Shown one piece after another: positions 13,541 to 24,810 of a DNA stretch of 64,000 nucleotides. The notes beneath the pieces are model-generated. The model made no database searches and had not been told where the DNA came from. It was given only the letters and a program-made list of their open reading frames with translations. Each line of letters opens with the position of its first letter. Positions within the stretch are counted from its first letter, which is position 1. The stretch comes from Pontederia crassipes (lineage: Eukaryota > Streptophyta > Magnoliopsida > Commelinales > Pontederiaceae), in NCBI GenBank assembly GCA_030549335.1, contig JAUKPH010000027.1, positions 1,798,001 through 1,862,000 of the forward strand. The letters run 5' to 3'. A program made the position numbers and the translations under genes.

Positions 13541-14079
13541 TGTCATGACCCCGGTTTAAACCTTTGTTTAATCCGTAAGCCGCGATGTAATAGGATCGAT
13601 CAATTGAAGCATCATATTATTACGTAGAAACATGTGAAATAAAGTTACCTCAACATTGTTCACGACCCACTTATATTTAAACTCATAGTAAGTACACACT
13701 CTAATTCAAACTCATACATTCTAAAAGATTTATGAAACATTTAACTTTTACACACCATAAAATACATTAAGAGTCACACATTCTCATAAAAAGACATCAA
13801 GAGACTAGATCTTTAAAAGTGTTTCTAATCCGACAGGAGATTTTCAAGCATGGTCACATGACTGGTCTACTGATATGAAAAGTAGTAAAACAACATTATG
13901 AGCAAACCACAGCTCAGTAAGTTGAAAACTCATAACCTATGTGTTACCACATATTCAATTCAGATAAAATAGTTTAGCATTTGAAAAACTTATAGGAAAC
14001 AAACTATCATCTTATTACTTACGAACAAATATCATATTATGAAGAATACTACATCAACTAATCTCAATGAAATAACATC

Positions 14080-14520
14080 TTTACCATATCATATAGCATC
14101 TCACATATTTGTTTCACTTCATATAATATTTCACATATCATATCATGTATCATGTCATACCATGTATCATATCATATAATATATCATGTCATATCATGTA
14201 TGCACGTATGCATAATGCACATGTCATATTACCAACTGATCAAAGAAACATATTACCTCGTAGGGTTTCATATCATCTCAAATCATGAGGTATATTTCCT
14301 GCAAAAGACATATCATCCCTGACCAGAAGCCTCATAACGTCCCGTAGGACATCATATCATCTCTGCCGGAGAATATATATTATCCCGTAGGATATCATAT
14401 CATCCCATGAAAATGGAGTACCTTCCCTGCATATGACATATCATCCGGCAGAGGAAATGCAATGCATGACAGATAAGATGCATAATGCATGCATTAACCA
14501 TATCATATCATTTAGAACAC
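14080..14520. repeat. CATATCAT-rich minisatellite inside the solo LTR
   Basis: Short words such as CATATCATATCATGTATC and CATATCATCC recur through the segment with variable spacing, some followed by CCGTAGG(A/G)(T/C)ATCATATCA. Just downstream, 14605-14672 holds a duplicated 31-bp phrase ending GGGTTATTTCTAGTG. Confidence 0.75.
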
Positions 14521-14872
14521 ATATCATATAATAGCATTAAAAGTAATCCACTCACTTTTCAATCACATAGAACATATGATCATATCAAATGACATTCCAA
14601 ATACATAACAAGAGCTATAACAATTATGGGTTATTTCTAGTGAGCTATAATAATGACGGGTTATTTCTAGTGCACCTTAGAACACTAGAAATTCGTGTGG
14701 TGCTAAAAATATCATGCATAATAATTAGTAAACATGTCATATTAATACTATCATAATTTTGCATCGTAATGATCTTTACGAAGCCTAATCCTTTGGAAAT
14801 TTATCATTTAAGGTATATTGTATAAGGGTTCTACAAATTTTATCAAGACAACTATATTCTTTACCTACCTAG

Positions 14873-15499
14873 CAAGGTAGTCAAGATCGGGATTTTATGT
14901 AAGATCGGAAGGGGTCCGTAAGATCGGGGATCGTAAGATCGGATCGGAAATTGTAAGATCCTATCTATATATTAAAATAATAGTTTAATATATAAAATTA
15001 AGTAAAATAATATTTTTTAAAATAAATTTGTAATATTTTAAATTATAAATAGTGTTATCTTGAGTACTATCCTATTAAGACTTTTTACAAATTCATATAT
15101 ATACTATTTATATAATAATAATTTAAGATAGATTGACAAAAAAAAATGTCAATAATATGGTGAATATGAAATAGCATTATATAATAACTTTTAATATACA
15201 TTTATAATAGAGTTATTTTGTGCAAAAATATTTTAAAATTTTAATTATAACCAATAACCTTTTTCTTAATTTTATTTCTTAAAAAAATCATATTGCACTT
15301 GGTGAAAATTTAAAAAACAAAACAAAAAATTGAAAAAAAAAATGGATTAGTATGATCGATAGGATCTTACGATCTTAACGATCTTAAGATCTTGCTATTA
15401 CGATCCTACCGATCTTATAAAAATGATCTCAAAGTTGAGATCGAGATCGTAGATCCTAAGTAGGATCGTACGATCAAGATCGTGATTTTAATAACCTTG
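14873..15499. mobile_element. 627-bp MITE with GATC-dense termini (hAT-like TSD)
   Basis: The ends are inverted: CAAGGTAGTCAAGATC on the left and, on the minus strand, CAAGGTTATTAAAATC on the right. Flanks show an 8-bp near-duplication, CTACCTAG (14865-14872) versus CTACTTAG (15500-15507). Both terminal regions are dense in GATC (AAGATCGG, ACGATCTT, GGATCGTACGATC), while the centre is AT-rich. There is no ORF. An 8-bp duplication suggests the hAT superfamily, but the terminal sequence alone does not prove it. Confidence 0.65.
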
Positions 15500-16962
15500 C
15501 TACTTAGTTTACTGACAGATTGAGTGGTATCGGGTGTAAAAGTCATAACTTCTAGAATACTTATGATAATTAAGTAATTATAATTTTTCATGAAAATAGA
15601 CTCCCCAAGGTTTAACTCATAGAAATCCCATAATTTTATTGCTCATATATGGTTCTCGGAAAATCCAGAGATTTGTCTCTGTTCTCTTTTACTTTTTTAT
15701 TTTGACAGACTGAGTGATGTTTGCTTTAAAACTCATAACTTTCTCTATACATGGTCTATAAAGGTGAGTCCACTTGGATTACAGATAGGACTTTAACATC
15801 TTTCAAAAATATAAATATCATTTATTAAGGATAAGTATTTAAATTACCATAGTATTTACAATTCAAACTACTCATCACAGAAAACAGAAAGGGCGACTTG
15901 GAATAATCGATTCATAACTTTTTGTATACAAATCCAATTAACCTAATTCTAGATCCTATAGAAAGTAGACTCAATTAGAGTTCATCCTACAAAATGTCAT
16001 AATTTTTAAAGCATTCTAAGATGCCAAGAACATGTTGACAACTTTCGGATAAGGTTTGATGTCCAACAAAGATAAAACTTCATGTTTGAGAACTAGGGTT
16101 TGTTCCACACACAAGAACATGGACATAGAAGCACTAAGAGATCTTGGAGTCTTAGAAAAATATATTTCATCTGAATTTCATAGGAATAATTCATAGGGAA
16201 GGAGTAGACAACTTACCTAGATGAAACCCTAGCAATAAATTTGTTGTTGAAATCCCTCCTTTTCCTTTTTGTTTTTACTTCTTCTCTTCAGTTGAGTTTT
16301 ATGTGATTAGGGTAGGTGGCCAGGTGATAAGAAAATGAGGATTGACACTTTATATACTAAACAAATCGACCTAAGATCGGTTGTAGGTAAAATCCTCAAA
16401 GTAAATGGCTTGTCATTTATCATATTATTTATTTTATTTAATCATTTACTTAAGACAATACATGTAAATAAGAAACTACCCCTCATTTGAATTCAAATAA
16501 AATATTTATAAACTTAGATTCCAAAGGAATCGAAATCCAAATTTTTGTCCGAAAAACAAAATCGATGTTTCTTTACTTTTCAATTTTGTGCTATTATTTA
16601 ACCTAATGAAGACTTTGCCTAAAAATTATTAAAAATCATATTTAACATATATTATCATAGAAGAACAATTATGGAGACTTTAATTTTCTTAATTCTAATA
16701 TTTTTTAAAAATCATTTTTCCTTGTCCTTAGTCATTTGTCATCAATTTCAGAAGTTAGATTCTATGGAGTCGATGCACATATGCTAATACACTTATCATA
16801 ATACATTTCAATCCTGTAATCTATGATTAATTTGTATAATCTTACATGAAGCAAATCGTGAATATTACAGCATCCGTCCACTGCGCATCGGATGGATGCG
16901 CATATAAGGGGTACTGTCCCCCCTAGTTAAGTAGGGGGACGCCCATTTTTCCCATTATTTAT

Positions 16963-17314
16963 TTCTACACAAAAAGCTCTAGAGAACTGAAATACTTTTA
17001 ATTTGTTTTAGATATTTGACATTGCTTCTGAATGTTTTGTTTACTTTAATATATCGATTAATGTTTGTTTACTTTAATATATTGCCATTGCTCCTCTCGA
17101 GGTAGGACACGTCTGAAGAATAGATGGGCATGATTTGAGAGGTTCAATTATCTATATTTTTGCTCTCATTCTCTCCTCTCACTCCTGAAATTTCCCCCTT
17201 GGCTCTCTTCCCTCTGAAATTGCTCTCTGTCCTGCCTCAAGAGTCTCTGTCTCTACAGTGATGTAAAACCCGGATTGGACCAGCCGATTTCCTCCCTTCT
17301 TCTATCTTTCTAGT
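16963..17314. other. Intergenic DNA, nothing recognised
   Basis: No gene or repeat could be assigned. A short duplicated phrase, GTTTACTTTAATATAT, occurs near 17038 and 17066. Confidence 0.4.
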
Positions 17315-18003
17315 GTTCTAAAATTCGAACCGGACCGATCGATTGAACTGATCCGACCATCATCCGGGTTCTACATCAGGCAATGGGTCAAGCTCGAATC
17401 AGCAAGGTGATTAGCCTGGATTCAACCGGTCAAACTCATGGTTGAACCGCTGAATCGAGCAGTTTTATTGAAATACATTTTTAAAGTTATTAAAAAATGA
17501 GAAAGAGGGTGAGTTTTGAACTTGAGACCTCTTCTTATTTAAGAGATGTACCACAAAATAGGTCATTTTAAGCATATGATTTGATTCTTACTCAATTATT
17601 TTTATTTATTTTCATTTTTTATCATATTTAAATATTGGAATAAAAAATAATTCAACATCTAATAAAAAATATTACTTAATTTATTTATTTTGTTTAAATT
17701 TTAGCACTTCTTATTCGCCTTAAATAAATATTAGTAACTAATCACATGAATTATAAGTTGATATATTAATTTATATGTTCAAGAATGTAGTAAACAAAAT
17801 ATTTGAACAAATATTTTATTTATTTATTAAAATCTATTATTATTATTATTATAAGTATATTTTATATTAGTTATCAATGAATATATGTTATTAGTATGAA
17901 TATATTTTTATATTATTGACATCTGATCCGGGTTAACCGATCCGACTGATTCGACCTGATCCGAAAACTTTTTCGGATCGACATTCGGTCCGAGTTTTAC
18001 AAC
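17315..18003. mobile_element. MITE-like inverted-repeat element with GGATCGG-type ends
   Basis: The left end, GTTCTAAAATTCGAACCGG, resembles the reverse complement of the right end, GTTGTAAAACTCGGACCGA. Both inner flanks are rich in CCGATC/GATCCGA words around an AT-rich core that includes decayed ATTATT runs. A clear target duplication was not found. It has no coding capacity. This type of element is common in plant intergenic DNA. Confidence 0.5.
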
Positions 18004-18129
18004 ATTGTGTCTCTGAGCAGCCACAGCTGTGTGTCTCTCCTCTCCCTCTCCAAGAATGTTTCGCAAAAAATCGCATTTTCACCCATTGATTCTCCATCCA
18101 ATGAAGGAATAAAAAGGGAGAATGGACAA

Positions 18130-18565
18130 ACATTATATTCTATTTATATATACGCCAAAAATTAAATAAATAAAAAATAATTTTTTTTACATAATAATTT
18201 TGTGATCATATTCTAACATCATTGTTCTATGTCCAATTTTTTATTCTATAAAATAATTTATCTAAATTCTACGAAAATTATATTTCTTTTGATTTATTTT
18301 AGAAAATTGTTATGATTGTTTAATTTCTATTAATTAGGAATAATATTTTTTAATCTTTAAGCATCATCATATCCGTTTATAGCATTTTTATAAAATTGCA
18401 TTTCTTCTTAAAATATTAGTAGTGTAAAAAAGCAAACATTTTTTTAGTATATTATTTATTCTATAATAATAGCTCTCATTGTAAGCTATTTTATTATATC
18501 CTTATACGAGTATTCTATGCATGTTTTCGTATAATTAAAGTTGTGATTGAAACAAATATAGTTTA
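18130..18565. other. AT-rich intergenic DNA, nothing recognised
   Basis: No ORF or repeat of note could be identified between the MITE and the promoter-like block. Confidence 0.4.
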
Positions 18566-18870
18566 AGTAGATGGTGCGACCTTTTAGGCTATACATGAAC
18601 ATGAATCTCTCTCTCACTCGGTTAATATATTAATCCATTTATAATAGAATTTGACTTCTTGAATAGGATAAGCATTTTAGTATTTTTTTTTTCATCAGAA
18701 GCATTTTAGTATTTTAGAACTAACAGAGTTTGCAGTCGCTTTTTCTTGGTCATAGGCTATAGGTCTGCTCTTGACATCAAATATAAATAGGCAGAAAAGG
18801 CAATTTTTCCCATACAAATGTCATCTTCAAGAAAACTACATTTATGATCACCCACTGATATGTTTTCTGA
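18566..18870 (+). promoter_or_regulatory. Promoter-like block, copy C
   Basis: This block matches two others in the window: copy A at 41140-41347 plus 42268-42380, and copy B at 44230-44272 plus 52822-53030. Shared phrases include GGTTAATATATTAATCCATT and GGATAAGCATTTTA(G/T)TATTTT. A TATAAATA box lies at 18782-18789 in all-copy context ATAAATAGG(C/A)A. It is followed by a conserved stretch around AAGAAAACTACATTT. A plus-strand promoter is inferred from the TATA box and its conservation. The downstream gene is not present here; Gypsy pol debris follows. Confidence 0.5.
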
Positions 18871-19269
18871 TGCGATAGAGGGATCACAAGGTAACAAACT
18901 ATCTCATGGTTTTCACCTGTAATGATAAAAAGAAGAAATAAGTGTTTACGCACTGTCCAAATATGCTAAAAGAGAGCTGCAGTTTAAAATAATATTTCTT
19001 TGAATTCTTAATTATGCCCGGCTCTTTAAATTCAACTTCTTACTAGATCGAGTCTCCCAATAAGTTTCAGCACGAACATGAAAACAAGAATTTCCGATCG
19101 GTCGATCACAAAAATCATGATTATTTTTTCTCATTTTCACGATGGGATTTCCAAGCTCTTTGTGAGTCCAAGATTGACTTATTGGCACACTATAACACAT
19201 ATTAAGCAATTTCTCTTTTCATATCTGGCAACTAGAAGCTCTTCTGAATATTCTTGTATATTTTTGTAC
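18871..19269. other. Intergenic DNA without identified gene
   Basis: Short open frames exist on both strands (for example 19078-19284) but show no recognisable family. The right side merges into decayed retrotransposon DNA. Confidence 0.4.
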
Positions 19270-22230
19270 TTCCTGAATGAATAATAAATTCAGACTTATA
19301 ACATTCATTCAATACTTCCTTTCTTAGAGCTGAGTCACTAGGGACCCTTAGGTGTTTCCTATAATTGATTTCGCCATCACTTGAGACTTGCAGGTCTTAT
19401 TTATCTAAATCACATTTCTTCATCATATCTTTATAATCTGGGTTTGTAGGTTGAATCTTGATGATCCTATTCACCAAATCCATCTCAATACGCTGCATCA
19501 CGATGAAGGTACCATTCTTTCCGAGTTTTGGGTTCTACTTAATCAATTCTTGTATCATCTCGTATCTTCTTAATCTGAAAAAGGCAAGTAATCCTTTTCA
19601 CTTTCGGCTCAGTACATCTTCCACCGAGTTGGCCTTTCCTGAATGGTAATTAATAGAAAACTCATAATCCTTCAGCAATTTCATCCATCTTTTCTTTCTC
19701 ATGTTGATGTCTCTTTGAATGAACAACTACTTCAAAGTCTTATGTACTGTAAGGATCTCAAATTCCTCTCCATAGAGGTAATGTCTCCATGTTTCTAGAG
19801 CAAAGATTATAACTATTAATGTAGGATCCCAAAGAGCATCAAGGAAGAGGGGGAGGGGGGGGGGGTGAATTGGTGTTCAATTAGAAAATATCGATTTCAC
19901 AAAAATCATTGCGGAAGTTTAAAATTGATTCTTAAAACTTTGCAATTCATATTATAAACACAATATAAGATGGAGAGAGAGTGAGAGAAATCAAATACAA
20001 TGAACACGGGTGATTGTTGACGAGGTTCAGCCACACCTTGACCTAAGTTCCCGCTCTGACTTTTCGGCCTCGAGACTATTGGAGATTCTCTAGTACTTCC
20101 TTTGTTCCAAATGGGATAAGAAAGAAAGCCCTTTACCAAACCACTTTTCTCCGCTTTGAGAGGCAAATCAACCTCTTTTTTTAGGAAACTAATTTTTACT
20201 CTCGCTCAAGAAGTAAGATTTGAAACATTTTTTACTTAGGGGCTCTCACAATCTTTCTGAAAAATAGTTTCTCTCTTTTACAATAGAACACTCACAATAA
20301 GAGAAGAGAGAAAGAAAGAAAGAAAGCTCTAAATAATAACTTCAAGAGAAATTATCTTTTTTTGATTTTTTGAAGTTTTGTTTCAATGCTTGGATGTGTG
20401 TCTGCTTCTGGCTTTGGCACTCTTTTTATAGGCTCTGGCATGTGGAAAATTCGTACAGAATTAATTCCACATTTTTCTCCTTGAAATATAGCTGCTACTG
20501 TTCATTTCAGTAATGGACGAGTCGATCGGTCTATATGACCGTTGCGCTGATTTCTCTAGTTACCGCAACTGGTCGATCGACCGTTTTGTCAACTGGTATG
20601 TCGTCCGACATCGTCTTGACATTTTGCTTTGTAGCCGTCGAGCTGATCGATCGACCGGTGCTTCGATTGGACTATCAATCGGTATAGTCTCGACGTGGAT
20701 TTGGGCAGCTCATGCACTAATCGGTCGACCGATGTCTACAGATCGGTCGACCTATTTTCTCTCGACCCATTTTCATTGTGTCGACCGGCAGGTTGACCGT
20801 TCTGTATTATTTTCATAACTTTTTGTACAGTTATCTAAATTAGATAATCTTAGATTCTATGGATAGTTAATAGGATTCTCTACAACTTTGATATTCATGA
20901 TTCATTTCGAGTCTAATAAGACCAATGTTAATTGTTTAATCAAAGTGTAGTGCATAAAGTTATCCATTCTATTTAAACTTTTTCAGCATTCAATTTTAAT
21001 CTTTCGAGGTTTGTATCATCAAAATATAATTTTATATGACATTAAAACTTTGACCCAACAGCTAACTCCAAATCATGAGTGGGGTAATTCACTTCATGCT
21101 TCTTCAACTGTCTAGATGCATATGCTACAACCTTGCCATGTTGTATCAGCACACATCCAAGACCCATCCCACATGCGTCCTATACACTGTGTATGCATCA
21201 CTCCCAGCTAGAATAGTGAGAATAGGAGATGTAGTCGACCTCTTCTTCAATTCTTAGAAGCTCTGCTCACACCTTGCAGACCATACATATTTTTCTCCCT
21301 TTATCATGAGCTTGGTCAAAGGTGCTGCTATGTTGAAGAAGTTTTGAATGAACCTCAGATAGTATCTGCTAATACAAGAAAACTTCTAACTTTAAATGCA
21401 TTGTTAGGTTGAGGTCACTTCTCAATTTCTTCCACTTTAGGTGGATAAGATTCCATCCTTTGATACTATATGGCCGAGGAACATGATTTCCTCTAACCAA
21501 AATTCACACTTGAAAATTTTCTATAGAGTTTATGTTGTTGCAATGTTTCCAAAATTTTCTTCAGCGGTGTTGATCATGGCTCTCCGAGTAAATCAGGATG
21601 TCGTCCACGAATACGATGACAAACTGGTCCAATTGAGGCTGGAATACACAGTTCATCATATCCATAAAAGCTGCCGGTGCATTTGTTAGGCCAAACGACA
21701 TCACCACGAATTCATAATGTCCATAACGAGAGTGGAATGTTATTTTCGGAATATCTTCTTCGGCCACACGTAACTGGTGGTAACCACTTTTGAGATCTAT
21801 CTTGGAAAACACTTTTGCTCTTGACAGTTGATCGAATAAGTCATCAAACCGTAGAAGGGAGTACTTATTATTGACTGTGACTTTATTCAACATGTGATAG
21901 TCGATATAGAGCTACATAGATCCATCTTTCTTCTTGACAAATAATATTGGAGTGCCCCAAGGTGAGACACTCGGACGAACAAAATCTTTATCTAGCAATT
22001 CTTGAATCTGCTTCTTCAACTTCAACATTTCAGTCGGTGCCATCCTGTATGGCGCCTTCAAAATTGGAGTGGTTCTTCAAAGTAGTTCGATGCGAAAGTC
22101 TACTTCTCTCCTTGGTGGCAATCTCGAGATATCCTCCGGGAATACATCTAGGAAATCCTTGACTACTTCCACTTGATGGAGCTCCTTAGCGGTGAGTTAG
22201 TGGACACCACATTGGCCAAGAATCCTCTAC
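19270..22230 (-). pseudogene. Ty3/Gypsy pol remnant (RT, RNase H, start of integrase)
   Basis: Translated on the minus strand, the segment reads in order. First comes the pre-RT stretch with LPPRREVDF and APYRMAP. Next is the polymerase core ([21 protein letters not shown] and the catalytic FVDDILIY near 21600). RNase H follows, with [10 protein letters not shown] just right of 21060 and FALETWRHYLYGE just left of 19820. The last piece is a VLSRK motif near 19600. These are the standard Ty3/Gypsy pol blocks. The longest open piece is 21893-21561. Frames are broken by several stops, including one directly after VLSRK, and no gag or full integrase is seen. RNase H is split by a solo LTR. It is non-functional. 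Confidence 0.85.
19820..21060. mobile_element. Solo LTR, 1241 bp, inserted in Gypsy RNase H
   Basis: The block starts TGTAGGATCCCAAAGAGC and ends TTTGACCCAACA. Removing it joins the RNase H reading frame correctly, from DLELA to VIIFALETW, so it is a clean insertion. The flanks GCTAA and ATTAA look like a decayed 5-bp duplication (3 of 5 match). The same LTR family occurs at 58409-60511, with a similar start (TGTAGGATCACAAGACACC), a shared 20-base region GGTTCAGCCACACCTTG-type near 20025, and a similar end. It contains a cluster of GGTCGACCG-like words at 20515-20800. A poly-G run interrupts 19846-19865. Confidence 0.8.
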
Positions 22231-23246
22231 ATCCTTATTTTGTATTTTATCTTAATCCATTCGACAAGGAAGTTGCTAAAGGAAGTTGAGAAGGAGGCTG
22301 TGGTAGCAACCTCCCTTCTCCCTTCTTCTTTTTCTTTTTTTGTTGTTGTTATTTTATGTGTAGTTAAACATTCAACTGAGGATCTATGATGGATGTTTAT
22401 GCTTCTGAACCTATCTTTTTAAGCTTATGATATACAATAGTGGTTTTATATTTTATCTCATTATTACTGTTTTATTGTTCCTTGTTTACTACTCCATTGA
22501 TGTTGACATTTTCACGATGAAGTTTTGATTGTCGAGCTTGTTTTCTTTGACTACATTGTGCCTTGGTCCAAGAGGGTGCTTATCATTCCTAACTCAACTT
22601 TTTCAAGGTCGAGAGGTGAGGAGTTTGAAGTTGAATTTCTCAAGGCACAATAACGTCTAGTGAATCCGTTTCCTATTTCATTTAACCCTAGGTTCGGTTT
22701 GGATAAGTTTGGTGAAGGCGATTCCCGCATGATAGGGTGTTCACAGTCCATAACTAAATCATGTAAGCCCAGAGATTGGACAAGTGCTAGGATATGTCGA
22801 GGAATCATCGTTGTCCAACTAAGGGGAGTGAATTCACACTTCTCTTAGTTTCTAATTTTGAGAGATGATGTTATGTTTTTGGGATTTTGACTATTCATTT
22901 TGACATCGACATCTTCTGTCCGACATGGTGTTCTAATTTTGAGAGACGATGTTATGTTTTCGAGATTTCGACTATTCATTTTGACGCCGACATCTTCCGC
23001 CCGACATGGTGTTCCATCCACTAGTTGATGCATGCACAGCGACTGAGTTGTTTCTAAGGAGGTGCCAAAGGTCATCCGTTTTTCTTAAATTCATTCTTCC
23101 TTTGTCCAGACTATTTTTTGTCTTCTTAGTGTGACTCTTTCCCGAGATGGTAATTTATTCCTTGATTGTCGTATGTGTGTCAAGAGGTGGGATGATGGTG
23201 GGGTTATGTCTAAAGGGTCATGACTAGTGCCAGGTAGGGCTAAGAG
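22231..23246. other. Unassigned region with an 81-bp tandem duplication
   Basis: No known domain could be identified. The notable structure is a direct duplication: 22852-22932 and 22933-23013 share CTAATTTTGAGAGA(T/C)GATG at the start and CCGACATGGTGTT at the end. Read on the minus strand both units stay open (frame 22845-23075) and give a repeated ENITSSLKIR-like peptide, but nothing else supports a gene. The region is probably retrotransposon-derived. Confidence 0.45.
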
Positions 23247-23251
23247 GTCTG

Positions 23252-24795
23252 TGATGCGTTAAATTTGTAATAATAAAATTGCTAGCAAGTGCACTAGTCA
23301 TATCAAGTAATAAAATAGAGAATAGAGTGTCAAACCTACGAGGAACTAGTTAAACCTAATCTACCCTAATAATCTACTAAGAGAAGAGAATGATGGTGTG
23401 ATATAAAAATAGAAAATAAAGATGCAAAAAATTAAATATCATAAAATAAATTGGTGTTGAGCCTAAGGATTATGGATGATTAAAGATATTGATTACTAGC
23501 ATGAATCACGATGATGATTGAATTATAACGACGATGAATAGATTCAATTCTTGAGTCGGATTAGGATTACTTAAATTAATGACCTCTACGCTGAGTAAGT
23601 CAAACTATTTTAATTCTCGCAAAACTCAAGATCACAAACGATGAGTTAATCTTCAGTTAAGAAAGATATTCAGATGCATTAAGTTGTAAGTCCTAAACTA
23701 ACAGTTTTCCTCGCTGGGTAAAAACTGATAGGCCGCACAAACTCTAGCACAAACGATGAGTTACTAGTTTCTTGTTATGATTGCTTCAACTTTAAGTTAA
23801 AAATCAATTCGCTAAAAATTATTAAATCCTAAAACTAACCACCCAAAATCTGATTTGTAGTCTTATCTTAGAATATAATAATCCTAGTAAAAAGCATTAA
23901 GCATAACAATCATAATCAAAAGAATCTGAAATAATAATATTAATTCAAATCTAACAATCGAATTCATGCATTTTTCTCGTAAAGAATAAATATCTCTATT
24001 ACAGAATTAATTAGGCATAAAAAGTATGAGTAAAGAGCATCCAAACAATAGGTAGAAGATAGAATTCTTCGCCTCCGATGATCTCTGGATCGCTACAGAG
24101 TACACGCGCTGAGTCGCTCCGTAGATTCTTCCGAACAAACACCGAAAATTCTGAAATTCTCCTTCTGCAATGTAGCACGACTCCCAAGTCTCAAGCACAA
24201 GTTTTTCTATCTTCTATGACCTCTATTTATAGCCTCCAGGGGTCCCAAGAGTTCTAGTAGAGTTTCGGTTTGATTCGAAGTATTTTCATGTTAAAAAGAT
24301 TAAAGTCGGAATTAACTTTGATAGGTCTTTAAAACTATCCAAAACTCTTTCAAATTTGAGTAAATATGTTTCCTAATCATCCCTAAGGCTTAGGATAAAG
24401 TTTGGGTTCGATCTGGACTTGAAATTCCTAAGAAAAGTCAAAGGAATATTGAAAATAGCCATCGCTGCAGCCCACAACAGCTCTGTAACGGCCCTTACAG
24501 TGTCCAACTCAGATTCTGGTTCAAACTGGGTCTTTTAACAGTCCGTTATATTCATTCAGCTTTGACAGTCTCCACTAATTTGCATTTTCTAGCTCCATTT
24601 TAACTCTGATTTGAGTATCATTTATTTCTGTGAATTTCTGACTCGATTCTCTTTAATTTTTTACAATAAAATATAAAATTTGGATAGATTTCCATTTTTA
24701 TAAAATTAAATCAAATAAGGCCACAAAATTATGCATGCAATATCAAAAGGAATCGAAATGTATGACTAATTATATGTTATATTTTACATTTATCA
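23252..24795 (-). repeat. 3' LTR of the 23252-30307 element
   Basis: Direct-repeat partner of the LTR at 28742-30307. An open frame on the minus strand (24007-24198) has a diverged twin in the other LTR (29429-29689). The twins share a KN(S/V)(I/F)YLLFGCSLLILFMPN ending, but the frame is short and in LTR DNA, so it is not called a gene. Confidence 0.9.
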
Positions 24796-24810
24796 AACTC
24801 CCCCAAGCTT
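24796..24810 (-). other. Polypurine tract
   Basis: On the minus strand, AAGCTTGGGGGAGTT directly precedes the 3' LTR start TGATAAATG. This is the usual plus-strand primer position. A second copy of the same motif, AAGCTTGGGGGAGTTT, lies about 1 kb upstream in element orientation, near 25793-25808. Confidence 0.85.

Larger units (their letters stand above)
13541..16869. mobile_element. Solo LTR, 3329 bp, inserted in the MULE-1 right arm
   Basis: The block starts TGTCATGACCCCGG and ends ATATTACA, so it has the TG...CA form of an LTR. It is flanked by a perfect 5-bp duplication, GCATC, at 13536-13540 and 16870-16874. Its flanks join to restore the continuous MULE-1 arm. No primer site, polypurine tract or pol is inside, so it is best read as a solo LTR left by recombination, probably of a Ty3/Gypsy element. 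It contains ATATCAT-rich sub-repeats and a nested MITE. Orientation is unknown. Confidence 0.8.
11325..16953. mobile_element. MULE-1, Mutator-like DNA transposon with long GC-rich TIRs
   Basis: The element is bounded by a perfect 9-bp target-site duplication, ATTATTTAT, at 11316-11324 and 16954-16962. The ends are inverted repeats: the left begins GGAAAAAATGGGCATCCCCC and the right, on the minus strand, GGGAAAAATGGGCGTCCCCC. A 9-bp duplication and long inverted repeats starting GG(A/G)AAAA are characteristic of Mutator elements. Removing the solo LTR at 13541-16869 and one copy of its 5-bp duplication leaves an original element of about 2.3 kb. Nearly all of that would be two inverted arms plus a short spacer at 12150-12580. 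There is no transposase, so it is non-autonomous. Confidence 0.85.

Noticed and set aside
19820-21060. Reading the DNA between RNase H halves as part of pol
   Set aside because: It has TG...CA ends, matches the LTR at 58409, and its removal restores the RNase H frame, so it is an insertion.
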